Assembly: GCF_000503895.1 (NCBI RefSeq) | Contig: NC_022997.1 | Location: 124,001 to 188,000 of the forward strand | Reading direction: 5' to 3' | DNA from: Hyphomicrobium nitrativorans NL23 | Lineage (GTDB): Bacteria > Pseudomonadota > Alphaproteobacteria > Rhizobiales > Hyphomicrobiaceae | DNA: 64,000 nt | In this document: positions 1 through 9,551 of the stretch, piece by piece | Layout of the letters: every line of letters starts with the position of its first letter | Position numbering within the stretch: the stretch's first letter is position 1 | Program-made: the position numbers and the translations under genes | The notes under the pieces: model-generated | The model's input: the letters and a program-made list of their open reading frames with translations, nothing else | Database searches by the model: none | Told to the model about the DNA's origin: nothing

Positions 1-97
1 CTTCGGACCCTATCAGTCCGAAGCGTGAATCGTCGGTCTCATCAAAGAGATATAGCGTTTTCTGATCCGATTCCATCGGATCGGAAAACGCTCTAGC
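1..97 (-). repeat. Palindromic intergenic repeat, family A (copy 1, cut by window start)
   Basis: Read on the minus strand this matches the copy at 42666-42773 in order and spacing. One palindrome is built on the arms CTTCGGAC/GTCCGAAG (1-25). It is followed by a GANTC site (GAATC on the plus strand) and TCTCATCAAAGA, then a second palindrome built on AGCGTTTT and GATCCGAT arms (about 55-95) that ends at a CTCTAG. The two-palindrome layout and the roughly 108-bp size of the complete copy resemble the RIME-type mosaic elements of rhizobia; that link is inferred from memory of the family. Confidence 0.75.
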
Positions 98-793
98 GAA
101 AAACCGGGGGGATGGGGTGCGCATCGTCGCGCACGCCTTTATCGCGCGTAGGGCGACCAAAGGCTCATGCAAAAGAGGCGGCCGGAACGCCGCAAGCCAA
201 CACGAAACGACGTTCTACGGTCACCAGAACGGGCCGCCGACGTCACATCGTATTGAGCAGCACGAACAGGCCAACACCGACAGCCGGGCCAAGCAGCGTG
301 GCCACCACGAGCATCAAAAACGATTTACCAAGCATAACACGACAAACCCCGCACTTATACGCAAACTCCGCGAAGCCGCCCACCTTCGCAGATCCTCCGT
401 TTGTCTCGCGGAGACCCCTCACCCACGAAACATGAGGATAATACAATAAAAAATATATTCTCTCAGCTGCTATTCCCAATTTCGCCACATTATCATCTCG
501 CGAAAGCGAGTTGATCTCGTTGCGCCGCAGCAGGGTTTCCTGAACGCCGAATTTTTCCTATTTCTTTCAAATCATTCGATCCCCCGACGGATGAATTTTA
601 AGCTTACCCGCCCTGTGGATATCTCGCATTCCGCGAGGCCTACGACCGCAGGAGACGAGCGGTTTGTTGCCATCCGGCCACAGACCTTTCGTCGAAGACG
701 AGAGGATTCCGGGGATAACGCGCTCCGGCGTCCGCGCACGATTTTAGGCCGAGCGGAGGTGTCGTTATCGCGAGGCCGTGGCAGGCGCGCCCA
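98..793. other. Gene-poor region downstream of the dual-ATPase operon
   Basis: I see no convincing gene of normal length. The part from about 430 to 600 is clearly more AT-rich than the rest of the window and holds a short palindrome (TCGCGAAAGCGA near 495-507). The open frames here are short, rich in Arg/Pro/Ser and look like high-GC noise. The only candidate is a 30-residue hydrophobic ORF on the minus strand, listed separately. The change of base composition beside an uncharacterised operon would fit a genomic-island edge, but no integrase, tRNA or direct repeat is visible. Confidence 0.5.
243..335 (-). CDS. Possible 30-residue single-pass membrane peptide
   Basis: A short ORF starting MLGKSFLM encodes almost nothing but one hydrophobic helix (Val/Leu/Gly-rich, about 22 residues). 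That is a composition chance frames in this high-GC DNA seldom give. A G-rich stretch lies about 11 bases upstream of the ATG, rather far for a Shine-Dalgarno. The frame can be extended upstream to 488, but the extension is not protein-like. It may be a small membrane protein or simply noise; there is no family recognition. Confidence 0.2.
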   Translation of the reverse strand: MLGKSFLMLVVATLLGPAVGVGLFVLLNTM

Positions 794-3700
794 CTACAGG
801 CGGCGGGCGAGCGAACGCAGGCCATCGAACAGACGAAGCTGGCGCTCGTCCTGCCCCTTGGTCTCGTTCGCCAACTGCTCGATGCGGTCGAAGGGCACCT
901 GCTCCGCCTCGATCAGCGAGCGCGTCGCCTTCATGGAGCGGACATGGGCTTCCTGCACGAGGTGGAATTCGCCCACCGTCTGGCCCGGGAGCACGGCAGC
1001 CGGATCGAGACCGCTCTCGGACTGGAACGCCGCCTTGAGCTTCCTGAGCGCCGTGTCCTCGCGCACGCGGCCGATGAACCAACTCGTGATCTGATCGCGG
1101 GACTTGTAGTCGAGGTCGCCCGGCGACTGCGTAGCCAGCATGATGCCAAGGCCTGCCGAGCGGGCGCGCTTCAGGAGGCTCTGCAGCGGCTCTGCGGTTG
1201 CAGGCTTCGCGTTTGCGGGGATGTAGAGATCGGCTTCGTCGAACATGACGACCGCCTGCAGCTCGTCGTTCGGGTTGCGTTGACAGAAGCGCAGCGCTTC
1301 GGAGAGGAACTGCGAGACCCAGAACAGGATGTTCTCGTTGTCGCCCAGGAAGCCCGTGTAGATGATCGAGAGACGCGTGCGGCCGTCGCGGGCGTGCGGG
1401 CCGAGCCCGAGCAACCGCTCCATCTGCAGGCTTTCGCCGCCGCCTTCGAACAGCGCCGAGTTGCGGTGGCGCAGGCTGTCGAGCTGGGCCACGAGGTCGC
1501 GCCGAATCCGGCCCGAGGGGTCCATACGCTGCGTGAGATCGGTCAGCTCCGGATCCTCGTCCTCCAGGAGGTCGATGAGGTCGCCGAGCGTCACCTCGCG
1601 GCTGTGACGCGAGCCGAGAATGCGCAGCGCCACCGACAGCGTGCCCGACTGCTTCTGATGCGTCGCCGAGTTCTTCAGATGCAGCATGTCGCCGAGCGCG
1701 GCCGCGGAAAGGTTCGCCAGCAGTTGCTGCTCGTGCTCGGGCAATTCGTTAATGCCGTTCGGCAGCAGCGTGATCGAGATCGGGCGGCCGGACGAGCGAC
1801 CCGGCGTATAGACGGCAACGTCGATCGCATCCGCGAGGCGTTCGCGTTCGCCGCGCCGCTCGGTGTACTCGTCCTCGTTCGCGCGCCAGACATCCGGATT
1901 GGCGTAGCTGCAGAGATCGCCCTTGCGGTCGATGAGGATCGCCGGAATGCCTTGCAGCAAAAGCTGCTCGATGATGCAAAGCGCGAGCGTCGTCTTACCG
2001 GAGCCTGAGCCGCCGAGCACCGCGCTGTGGCGCTTCAAGACGTTCTTGTTGAGGCTGATCGGCTTGTTCAGCACGCCGACCTCACGGCCCGCGACGATGC
2101 TCGATCCGCTGGTGCCGCTTTCGTCGAGGATAACGGAGAGCGGCAGTTCGTCGTCGTTGGCGGGCCGCTGATCCGTTGCGTTCGCGCCAAGCGACCAGGG
2201 CGGCGGCAGCGCAGACTGAGAGTGATCCGGCAGCGTCTGATCCGGGGCGCCCGGCGCGAGTTCGCCCTGAGCCGGCGCGATATCGACGGGAGGCGAGAAT
2301 GGCGCGGGCGCGTCGGCGACGGCTGCGGCTTCCGGCTCCGCGCGGGACGCGGCGCGCGGCAGGGCTCGCCCCAGCAGATCGAGCCGCAGCACGCTGATGA
2401 TCGAAATGATGTTCGAAAGGAGCTTGGCGTCCTCGAACCATGTCTGGAAGCCGGGATCGTTCCTGTAATGCGCGTGGAACTCGCGCACCATCATCATGCG
2501 CTCCCACTCGGGAATCGGGATCGTGAACAGGCGGCCGCCACCTTCGCGGAATTTGCGGAACGCCTGCGCCGTCTGGTTCTTCTTGTTCGACGGATAGTCG
2601 CTCGCGCGCAGCATCACGCAGTTTTTGCCGGCCGTCATCGGCAGCACCTTGTCGAGCTGACGCTTTAAACCGCCGCCCTGGGTGGGGCGGTTGCAGAGAA
2701 ACACGCGCAGATCGCTCATGTGACCCGACTTGTGGCTCACGCGCACGTCGAACGCGGGGACCTCGTCGGACACTTCGAGGCGGCCGACACTGAGCTTGAT
2801 CGCGCTGCCCCATTCGTCGCGGGCGAGCGAAAGCGCCGACGTGAAGACGTCGAGCAACTCGTTCTCATCGGACGGGATCTCTGCTTCCGACGCATTCTGA
2901 AAACGCTGCCATGCGTCGCGATAATCGACGGACGGCGTGAGCGGCCCCGCCGTGTCGGCGCTGTCCGGACTGCCGAAGATGCCGCCGAGCGCGGAGGCGA
3001 GCGTCGACGTCCAGGAGCCCATGTCGGGCGCTTCGTCGTCGTCGGCCTCGGCGGGCGCCGTCTTGTCGCGAAGGCGGCTCTGCGCATGTTCGAGCAGGCG
3101 GCGCGTCGAGAGACCGCCGAACTCCTCGAAGAAATCGGGGCCGAAATACTGCGCGGGATCGGGGAAGGCGAGCCCGCCCGCTTCCTCAGCGATGTACTCC
3201 AGGCGTTTTGCAATGATCAGACGCGCTTCATCTTGCGTGCGGGATTCGAGAAGCGGCACTGGGCCGGCCTTCTCGATGCGGTCGATGTAGGATTGCGCGA
3301 GCACGCCGCGCACCTGCCCGTAGAAATCCTCCAGACAGGAAATGATGATGATGGCGTTCGGCAGCCGGTTCGCGATCTGAATCAGGTCGCGCGCAGCACG
3401 CTGGAAACGCTCCTCCGCGTCGTCGAAGAAACGCAGATCCTCGACCTGATCGATGGAGAACACGAGAGAGGCGCGTTCCACCGTCCACATCAACGTGCCG
3501 AGAGCGGAGATGATTTCGAACGCGCGATCTTCGCCCGTGTTCGGATCGAGAGCAGCGACGGCCTGATGCGCGAGCGGCGTCAACTGGCGGCCGAACAGAT
3601 ATTGGCGCACGCGCTGATCGATGCGCGGATCGTGGCGCTCCAGATACAACATCGCGCGGACGATGTTGATGTCGAGCTCAAGCTCGCGGAACTTCGGGCT

Positions 3701-4246
3701 CGCGACGACCTCGTCGGCCAAGCGCAGCACGAGAGACGCCAATTGCTCGTCGGAAAGAGAACCGTCGCGAAGGTCGGCAAGATGCGCCTTCGACAATACT
3801 TCGGAATCGCCCACGAGACGCTCCGTGAGACGGGCGAGGCCGCTCTCGCCATCGGCCGGACCGTCGGGATCGTAGGCCTTCTCAAGCGAGTGCACGAGAC
3901 GGCGCAAGTAGTAGTCGGCATAGTTGGAGACGTCGGGCGTCATCTGCGCATAGCCGAAATAGGCGCGGCCCTCGCGATGCGCCGCCGTGCGCAGCGCGCG
4001 CAGAAGGTGCGTCTTGCCCGCGCCGGACTGGCCGTGGAACAGCAGAATGCGCGACGGCCCGGCCGCGCCCGGCCGGCCGTTCGTAATTTCAGCGAGCAGG
4101 TCGGAGAACTTGCGGCGCGCTTTTGCATGCACCGCCGGCACATCGACGGGGTCGGCCCGCCAGATGTCATCCTCCCAGGTGATGGAGTGCTCAAAGGCTT
4201 GGGACAGCTTGTCCGCGGAACCGGCCTCGACAACGTCCTGCTGCAT
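794..4246 (-). CDS. Dual-ATPase protein: N-terminal AAA/STAND-like and C-terminal HerA/FtsK-like modules
   Basis: A protein of about 1150 residues with two P-loops. The first Walker A is GQSGAGKT near residue 72, with a Walker B-like segment ending IDQVED near 265, as in ORC/STAND-type AAA ATPases. After a low-complexity linker and a middle domain (about 440-620, with NKKNQTAQAF) comes a second ATPase: Walker A GGSGSGKT near 745, Walker B VVMFDEADLYIP near 1000 and an LATQSP sensor-like stretch. This matches HerA/DUF87-type DNA translocases. ATG at 4246 is preferred over the in-frame TTG at 4249; GGAG lies about 11 bases upstream. It follows the gene at 4291-5454 by 44 bases on the same strand. 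The architecture resembles ATPases of phage-defence or DNA-processing systems, but I cannot name a characterised family. Function is inferred. Confidence 0.85.
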   Translation of the reverse strand: MQQDVVEAGSADKLSQAFEHSITWEDDIWRADPVDVPAVHAKARRKFSDLLAEITNGRPGAAGPSRILLFHGQSGAGKTHLLRALRTAAHREGRAYFGYAQMTPDVSNYADYYLRRLVHSLEKAYDPDGPADGESGLARLTERLVGDSEVLSKAHLADLRDGSLSDEQLASLVLRLADEVVASPKFRELELDINIVRAMLYLERHDPRIDQRVRQYLFGRQLTPLAHQAVAALDPNTGEDRAFEIISALGTLMWTVERASLVFSIDQVEDLRFFDDAEERFQRAARDLIQIANRLPNAIIIISCLEDFYGQVRGVLAQSYIDRIEKAGPVPLLESRTQDEARLIIAKRLEYIAEEAGGLAFPDPAQYFGPDFFEEFGGLSTRRLLEHAQSRLRDKTAPAEADDDEAPDMGSWTSTLASALGGIFGSPDSADTAGPLTPSVDYRDAWQRFQNASEAEIPSDENELLDVFTSALSLARDEWGSAIKLSVGRLEVSDEVPAFDVRVSHKSGHMSDLRVFLCNRPTQGGGLKRQLDKVLPMTAGKNCVMLRASDYPSNKKNQTAQAFRKFREGGGRLFTIPIPEWERMMMVREFHAHYRNDPGFQTWFEDAKLLSNIISIISVLRLDLLGRALPRAASRAEPEAAAVADAPAPFSPPVDIAPAQGELAPGAPDQTLPDHSQSALPPPWSLGANATDQRPANDDELPLSVILDESGTSGSSIVAGREVGVLNKPISLNKNVLKRHSAVLGGSGSGKTTLALCIIEQLLLQGIPAILIDRKGDLCSYANPDVWRANEDEYTERRGERERLADAIDVAVYTPGRSSGRPISITLLPNGINELPEHEQQLLANLSAAALGDMLHLKNSATHQKQSGTLSVALRILGSRHSREVTLGDLIDLLEDEDPELTDLTQRMDPSGRIRRDLVAQLDSLRHRNSALFEGGGESLQMERLLGLGPHARDGRTRLSIIYTGFLGDNENILFWVSQFLSEALRFCQRNPNDELQAVVMFDEADLYIPANAKPATAEPLQSLLKRARSAGLGIMLATQSPGDLDYKSRDQITSWFIGRVREDTALRKLKAAFQSESGLDPAAVLPGQTVGEFHLVQEAHVRSMKATRSLIEAEQVPFDRIEQLANETKGQDERQLRLFDGLRSLARRL

Positions 4247-4290
4247 CAATCAACGGTCTCCAACGCAAGTGGTCTCCGTGAACGGGCGAT

Positions 4291-5454
4291 CTATTCCTCG
4301 ACCCGCACGAAGTGCCACACGGTGTTTTTGTAAGGGACGGCCGAACGCTCGATGTTGTCCGCGTTCCGCTTGTCCTTGAGATCGGCGTTCGCCAGCACCA
4401 GCGCTCCCGCACGGTGCGCTTCAGCCAGCATGCATTTGAATTCGATCTCGGAGAGGGCCCACGCCGGTTCGCTTGCGCGAATCGCCTCCCATACGTGGGA
4501 AATATACGCCTTGCGGCTGCCGGACCAGCCCTCCGCGCGAGAGGCCGCAGCCTTCTTCACGGCGAAGGCAAACTGAGGAAGATCCGGCCGCAGCGCCTTG
4601 GGCGGATCGACGGCGACAGGTGCCGAATCGTTGGCCGCGGTTGGCGGTGCTGCGTCCGGCGCGGGCACGCGCAGCGGCATCTGCGGCGGCGCATCGGGTG
4701 TCGGGATGATGTCCGATCCGGCGTCCAAAGCCCGGGCCCCGAGGCCGCGCAGCACACCTACGCGCAATGCAGCAAGCGTCGAATCCTTTGCGCCCGCGCG
4801 TTCAGCCGCGAGCTCCGCAATCAGCTTGGCATCGGTCGCGAACGCGCGCGGGTTCTGCGAGAGCTGGCCTGCCAGCAAACGGCCAGCCTTCGCGGAGAGC
4901 GCCGACCCCTTGCCGATACCCGCCTTGATGCGGTTTCCGAACGCCCGTTCCAGCGCCACGACCGCGAGTTGCGCCCTGAGCTTCGTCGGCGCGGCGTTTT
5001 TCTTCACCGACAGCCCGAAGGCCTTCTGCACGATGAGCGTACGCAGGCCTTCGACCCGCGCCAGCGGCTTCACGCGCGCCGAGGTTTCCTTTTCGAGGCC
5101 GAGGCCCTTGGCGATGAGGCCGATATCGCGCAGTTCCGCCCAGGGCTTGGGATCGACGGTCTTTTGCCCGAGGTAATGGGCTGCGGCGCGCGCGCCGTCG
5201 CCGGTCGCCGCAAGGCGTCGCTTCTCCTCGACCGCAAGTCCGTTCGCGAGGAGATGGCCGATTTCACGCTCGGCGAGGCGGCGCCAATCGGCCGGCGACA
5301 GCTTATGAGTAAAAAGCGGTGCGAGATCGGCCGCCACCTCAGCGCGCGTCGCGCCGCCGGCCGCGGAAATGCGGACAAGGACCAGGTGTCCGGTCGCCGA
5401 CGCACCCGTGCGCCGCGGCCCGGCAAGGGTGGCACCGCTGCCAAGCGCCGACAT
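4291..5454 (-). CDS. Uncharacterised partner of the dual ATPase, helical with winged-helix-like ends
   Basis: 387 residues with a perfect Shine-Dalgarno (AAGGAGG, 8 bases before ATG 5454). The N-terminal 80 residues look like a compact helical/winged-helix segment. Residues about 80-240 are Ala/Leu/Arg/Lys-rich helices. A Pro/Ala-rich linker (about 245-290) leads to a C-terminal domain of about 90 residues with AYISHVWEAI, EFKCMLAEA and a final VPYKNTVWHFVRVEE, again winged-helix-like. No catalytic motif is visible. It is the first gene of a two-gene operon with the ATPase, so it is probably a DNA- or substrate-recognition adaptor for it. This is inference; I do not recognise the family. Confidence 0.75.
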   Translation of the reverse strand: MSALGSGATLAGPRRTGASATGHLVLVRISAAGGATRAEVAADLAPLFTHKLSPADWRRLAEREIGHLLANGLAVEEKRRLAATGDGARAAAHYLGQKTVDPKPWAELRDIGLIAKGLGLEKETSARVKPLARVEGLRTLIVQKAFGLSVKKNAAPTKLRAQLAVVALERAFGNRIKAGIGKGSALSAKAGRLLAGQLSQNPRAFATDAKLIAELAAERAGAKDSTLAALRVGVLRGLGARALDAGSDIIPTPDAPPQMPLRVPAPDAAPPTAANDSAPVAVDPPKALRPDLPQFAFAVKKAAASRAEGWSGSRKAYISHVWEAIRASEPAWALSEIEFKCMLAEAHRAGALVLANADLKDKRNADNIERSAVPYKNTVWHFVRVEE

Positions 5455-5847
5455 TTCGCACGCCTCCTTCCCTGCACCTCGATTGTTGAGAGCCGTACGC
5501 GCGAATCACCGGCCTGATTCCGGACAGTCTGGGAGAGACGGCCTTGCGTTCCAAGGGATTCGCTCCCGGCTTCTGTGCTTTTTTGCAAGGTTGTAGCCGC
5601 GATGCCGCTCTTGCGAACGCAACTTGCCCGCCGATCCGGCTTTTGCCGCCTCCTCGCCCAAATGGCGTCACCTTCATTGGCAAAATACCGAGAGGGCATC
5701 GGGGGATGGACGGAGGCGAAAGCCAGTCCGTTGATGGCGCAACTCTTAATCTTTCCGGCAACCCGGCCTTAGTGTTAACGGCGAGTTAACCGCTTATTGC
5801 GATGGTCGCTCTCTGTCACCGCGCGTCCATTTGCGGGAGTTAAGGAA
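5455..5847. promoter_or_regulatory. Divergent intergenic region between the ATPase operon and the CAP lipoprotein gene
   Basis: About 390 bases without a supported gene. It must hold the leftward promoter for the two-gene operon and the rightward promoter for the lipoprotein. A perfect inverted repeat GTTAACGGCGAGTTAAC lies near 5774-5790, about 60 bases before the lipoprotein start, and could be an operator. No sigma-factor consensus can be assigned with confidence. The open frames through it are Arg/Ser-rich noise. Confidence 0.4.
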
Positions 5848-6510
5848 ATGTTGCGCGTCGTCCTGCTTGCCGTTGCCGCCGCTTCGCTGGGCCTCGGGGC
5901 CTGCAGCATGAACACCGCTGGGCTCTCGTCCGGCTTCGCCCAATCCGACACGGCTTCGTCGACGTCCACCGGCTCTCTCGGCGGCAGCCCCAGCACGCGC
6001 TCCTCGCTGACCGGAAGCGGCACGCAGGTGGCCGCCCTCAATCCCGACATGGCGCCCACGGGCTCCTACGAGAAAGCCCCGCGCGGCGCGCTTGCCGACC
6101 GGAACTATTCCGCAACCGCGCTCAATCCCGAGCGGGCGCGCGACCTCGTCAACCAGTACCGCGCCGAGAAGGGCTTGAAGCCGCTCCGCCTCAACGCCGC
6201 ACTGACCGAAGCCGCCAAGGCGCACAGCCGCGACCTCGCCAAATGGGACCGCATCTCGCATTACGGCTCCGACGGCTCCAACCCGTGGGATCGCGTCAAG
6301 CGGACAGGCTACAAGCCGAAGCTCGCGGCCGAGAACGTCGGCACGGGGCAGGTCTCCTTCGACGAAGTGCTCGTCGGCTGGAAAGAGAGCGAAGGGCACA
6401 ACAAGAACCTTCTCATCGGGGATGCCCGCGAGATGGGCCTGGCGCTGGTGCAGGACCCCAAGACCGAATTCAAGTCGTTCTGGACGCTCGTGATCGGCGC
6501 GCCGATGTAA
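5848..6510 (+). CDS. CAP (SCP/PR1-like) domain lipoprotein
   Basis: About 220 residues. The start at 5848 is chosen over the longer frame because it opens directly with a lipoprotein signal (MLRVVLLAVAAASLGLGAC, lipobox LGAC) and has GGGAG 8 bases upstream. After a Ser/Gly/Thr-rich linker the CAP domain runs from about residue 95, with NQYRAEKGLKPLRLN, the AAKAHSRDLAKWDRISHYG helix-strand unit containing the conserved His, GYKPKLAAENVGTG, and W..S.GHNKNLL. These are hallmarks of bacterial CAP proteins (YkwD-like). It probably sits on the periplasmic face of a membrane. The role of bacterial CAP proteins is poorly known. It converges with the gene at 6550. Confidence 0.9.
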   Translation: MLRVVLLAVAAASLGLGACSMNTAGLSSGFAQSDTASSTSTGSLGGSPSTRSSLTGSGTQVAALNPDMAPTGSYEKAPRGALADRNYSATALNPERARDLVNQYRAEKGLKPLRLNAALTEAAKAHSRDLAKWDRISHYGSDGSNPWDRVKRTGYKPKLAAENVGTGQVSFDEVLVGWKESEGHNKNLLIGDAREMGLALVQDPKTEFKSFWTLVIGAPM

Positions 6511-6549
6511 GCGCGCGCGGTTCGCGCAACCTCACCCCCTGCGCGATCT

Positions 6550-7638
6550 TCAGTTCTTCTCCGCTTCCGACAGCGCACTTTCCGCGTCAGCCGTCTCCCG
6601 CTCTTTCAGCGTGAACTGGAGCAGCACCGTGCGTTGCAGGAAACGGTTGAAGTTGTCGTCGGAGATCATCGTGATCACCGTTTCCCCGGACGAGCCCCGG
6701 CTCACCGCCAGCCCTTCGAGGTTGTCGATCTCATGGCTGAGGTCGGCTTCGAGCAACAGTTCGCCGGTGACGGCCGCGCCAGGGCGGATGCTGCCCGCCG
6801 CGATATGGCGCAACCTGATGCGCAAGCCTTCGAGCCATCGGAACCGGCGTTCGAGCAGGAGTACGCTTCCGTCCTCCAGGCTCGCCGCATCGGTGATGCT
6901 GAAATCACCGATGCCCTCCATGGTGAAGCCCTTGGGCACACCCTTGATCCAGATCCAACCGCGCTGAACCTTGTCGCCGCGCAGAGGGTTCTCCGTGAAG
7001 GCGACGAGCGCGCCTTTTCTCGGTCCGCCCTTGAGGACGGTCAGCGCTTCGATGCCGTCGAGGCGCATCCGCCGCTTTTCATCCGGCATTTGAATATAGG
7101 CGCGCGGGGGGCCAAAGCCTTTTTCGCTAACGTCGAAAATTCCGATGCGGTCGTTCTGCTCGAAAGCAATGTAGGCGGTGCCTTTTGAAATCGTGCCGCT
7201 TGCAAGCGCGAGCGCTTCGGCATCGCGATCGCGCATCCGGCGCAGCGGCTTGCCGTCGAGCGCGAGCAAGGGGCCGATGCGCGTTTCGCGCAATGCCTTG
7301 GGGCGTTCCTGCTCGTCGTAGGCGAGTGCGCCGGTCATCCAAAGGCCTGCATCGGAAATCGCGACGAAGCGCTTTCCCTCCGCATCGAGCCGCAGCCCCG
7401 ACCAGCCGCCGAAATACTCCGAAAACGACGTAAGAACGAGACCGCCGCGCCATGCGAGCCTGCCCTTCAGGATCGCGTCCGTCTCGCCGCGCGCAAAGTT
7501 CGCGATGGGTGTGGCGCGCACCTCGATGTCGTGCGGCGTGAGCTTGGACGTATCTTTCTTGAGGAAAGCCGTCGCGGGCCCCGCCCCGATGACGACGAGC
7601 AGGCCGACAGCAACCGCAGCGACCCAGGATGTGCGCAC
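6550..7638 (-). CDS. Exported esterase-like activity of phytase family protein
   Basis: 362 residues starting GTG, with AAAGGA 9 bases upstream. An N-terminal signal peptide (about 25 residues, ending PATA) precedes a domain of the phytase-like esterase family: GGLVLTSFSEYFGGWSGLRLDAEG and FVAISDAGLWM near residues 65-100, then LPLL-type substrate loops and FNRFLQRTVLLQFTL near the end. These match the beta-propeller-like 'esterase-like activity of phytase' proteins common in Hyphomicrobiales. It lies 23 bases behind cobT and is probably its co-transcribed tail gene. Substrate unknown; family call by recognition. Confidence 0.85.
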   Translation of the reverse strand: MRTSWVAAVAVGLLVVIGAGPATAFLKKDTSKLTPHDIEVRATPIANFARGETDAILKGRLAWRGGLVLTSFSEYFGGWSGLRLDAEGKRFVAISDAGLWMTGALAYDEQERPKALRETRIGPLLALDGKPLRRMRDRDAEALALASGTISKGTAYIAFEQNDRIGIFDVSEKGFGPPRAYIQMPDEKRRMRLDGIEALTVLKGGPRKGALVAFTENPLRGDKVQRGWIWIKGVPKGFTMEGIGDFSITDAASLEDGSVLLLERRFRWLEGLRIRLRHIAAGSIRPGAAVTGELLLEADLSHEIDNLEGLAVSRGSSGETVITMISDDNFNRFLQRTVLLQFTLKERETADAESALSEAEKN

Positions 7639-7661
7639 GAGGCTTGGTCCTTTCGCTCCGC

Positions 7662-9548
7662 TTAAAGCATGCGTCGGCGCTTTACACCCGTCGGAGCGGC
7701 GGGCGCCTTCGGCGTTTCCTCGAACAGCTCGACGAGCTTATCGGTCATTGCACCGGCCAGCTCGGTCGGATCGGAAATCGTTACGGCGCGCTGATAATAG
7801 CGCGTCACGTCGTGGCCGATGCCGATGGCGATCAGCTCGACCGGCGAGCGGTTCTCGATCTCGTCGATGACCTTGCGCAGATGCTGCTCCAGATAGCTCC
7901 CGGAGTTGACGGACAGCGTCGAATCGTCGACCGGCGCACCGTCCGAAATCATCATCAGAATGCGGCGTTGCTCGGGCCGCGCCATGAGGCGGGCGTGCGC
8001 CCAGGTCAGCGCCTCGCCGTCGATGTTCTCCTTCAGCAGGCCTTCGCGCATCATAAGCGCAAGCGCACGGCGTGCACGGCGCCAGGGGGCGTCGGCCGTC
8101 TTGTAAATGATGTGGCGCAGGTCGTTGAGCCGGCCGGGCGTTGCGGGCTTGCCGGCCGCGAGCCAATCCTCGCGCGATTGGCCGCCCTTCCAGGCGCGCG
8201 TCGTGAAGCCCAGGATCTCGACCTTGACGCCGCACCGCTCCAGCGTGCGCGCGAGAATGTCCGCGCAGCAGGCCGCCACCATGATCGGGCGGCCGCGCAT
8301 GGAGCCGGAGTTATCGAGCAGCAGCGTCACCACCGTATCGCGGAAATCGGTATCGCGCTCGCGCTTGAACGAGAGCGGCTGCATGGGATCGGTGACGATG
8401 CGCGACAGGCGCGCGGCATCGAGCGTGCCTTCCTCAAGATCGAAATCCCAGGCGCGGTTCTGTTGCGCCAAGAGGCGCCGCTGCAAACGGTTGGCGAGGC
8501 GCGCAACGGTGCTTGCCAGCGCTTTCAGCTCCTTGTCGAGGAACGTACGCAGACGATCCAGCTCTTCGGGTGTGGAGATCGTCTCGGCGGCGACCTCTTC
8601 GTCGTGCGCGCGGGTGAAGACCTTGTAGCCAAAGGATTCGGGATCATCGAGAACGGACTGGTTGGGCCGCCAGGGCTCGGCCGATTCCAGCGCGTCGGGC
8701 TCGTCGGTTTCGGAATCGAGCTCGTTGCTTTCCGGCCGCTCGGCATCTTCCATGTCGTCGCCGGCGTCGCCCTCGGTCTCCTGCTGCTCGCGCTGTTCCT
8801 CGCCGCCCTCGCCGCCGTCATCCTCTTCGCTCTCGGATTCCGCTTCTCCGCCCTGCGGCTCGGCCTCGGCTGCCTCCTCGCTCTCGTCGCTCTCGGCATC
8901 CGAGATGTCGTCCGCCAATTCGAGCGCTTTCAGGAGATCGCGAACCAAGCGGCCGAAGCCCTCCTGATCCTCGGCCAAACCCTTCATGCGGCTGAACACG
9001 TCGTCCGCGCGCGGCTCGATATGCGGACGCCAAAGATCGACTAACGCGCGCGCGCCTTCAGGCGGGGTGCGTCCCGTCAGGCGTTCGCGCACGAGCAGCG
9101 ACAGCGCGAGGCCGATGGGCGCGTCGTTGCGATCGGTGATGTGATCGAAGCGGCCGTCGGCATATTCGTCGGCGCATTTAGCGTCGAGGTTCTCGGCCAT
9201 GCCGTGCATGCGGTTCGCGCCCACGGCTTCCACGCGCGCGCGCTCCATGGCCTCGAATACATCGCGCGCGGCACCAGCCGACGGCGCGATACGGCGGTGA
9301 ACGGCTTTGTCGTGACACGCGGCCGTCAGTGCGAGGCTGTCGGCCCATCCGCGCAGCACCGCAATCTCTTCCGCGCTTGGGAGCCGTGACGGCTCCGCCA
9401 GGCGCATGACATGGCCTTCGAGAGCGGGCTGGGACGACCCGTAGACGACTTCCATCTCGCGGTCGGCGGCGATGGCGCGGACGGTGAGGCCCAGAGCCCT
9501 CTTCAAAGGTTCGGACGGCGCTTCCCGGCGTTTGGAATTCTGCGACAT
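7662..9548 (-). CDS. cobT: Cobaltochelatase subunit CobT
   Basis: 628 residues, the usual length of CobT. The N-terminal half carries [18 protein letters not shown] and the AL..DMRL-type helices. The centre (about 210-300) is a long Asp/Glu-rich stretch. The C-terminal third is a VWA domain with an intact MIDAS motif [10 protein letters not shown] and the later [13 protein letters not shown]. CobT with the AAA+ CobS forms the chaperone-like complex that drives ATP-dependent Co2+ insertion into hydrogenobyrinic acid a,c-diamide by CobN (aerobic cobalamin pathway, cytoplasm). CobS lies upstream in the same operon, with one small membrane-protein gene between. CobN is not in the window. Confidence 0.97.
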   Translation of the reverse strand: MSQNSKRREAPSEPLKRALGLTVRAIAADREMEVVYGSSQPALEGHVMRLAEPSRLPSAEEIAVLRGWADSLALTAACHDKAVHRRIAPSAGAARDVFEAMERARVEAVGANRMHGMAENLDAKCADEYADGRFDHITDRNDAPIGLALSLLVRERLTGRTPPEGARALVDLWRPHIEPRADDVFSRMKGLAEDQEGFGRLVRDLLKALELADDISDAESDESEEAAEAEPQGGEAESESEEDDGGEGGEEQREQQETEGDAGDDMEDAERPESNELDSETDEPDALESAEPWRPNQSVLDDPESFGYKVFTRAHDEEVAAETISTPEELDRLRTFLDKELKALASTVARLANRLQRRLLAQQNRAWDFDLEEGTLDAARLSRIVTDPMQPLSFKRERDTDFRDTVVTLLLDNSGSMRGRPIMVAACCADILARTLERCGVKVEILGFTTRAWKGGQSREDWLAAGKPATPGRLNDLRHIIYKTADAPWRRARRALALMMREGLLKENIDGEALTWAHARLMARPEQRRILMMISDGAPVDDSTLSVNSGSYLEQHLRKVIDEIENRSPVELIAIGIGHDVTRYYQRAVTISDPTELAGAMTDKLVELFEETPKAPAAPTGVKRRRML

Positions 9549-9551
9549 GCG

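Noticed and set aside
591-1094. 167-residue plus-strand frame near the end of the ATPase gene
   Set aside because: Arg/Ser-rich noise that overlaps the ATPase 3' end.
2720-4333. 537-residue open frame on the plus strand opposite the dual-ATPase gene
   Set aside because: Arg/Val/Ala-rich shadow frame of a high-GC gene; no start signal or family motif, while the opposite strand encodes clear P-loops.
7629-9044. 471-residue plus-strand frame opposite cobT
   Set aside because: Shadow of cobT; no domain or start signal.
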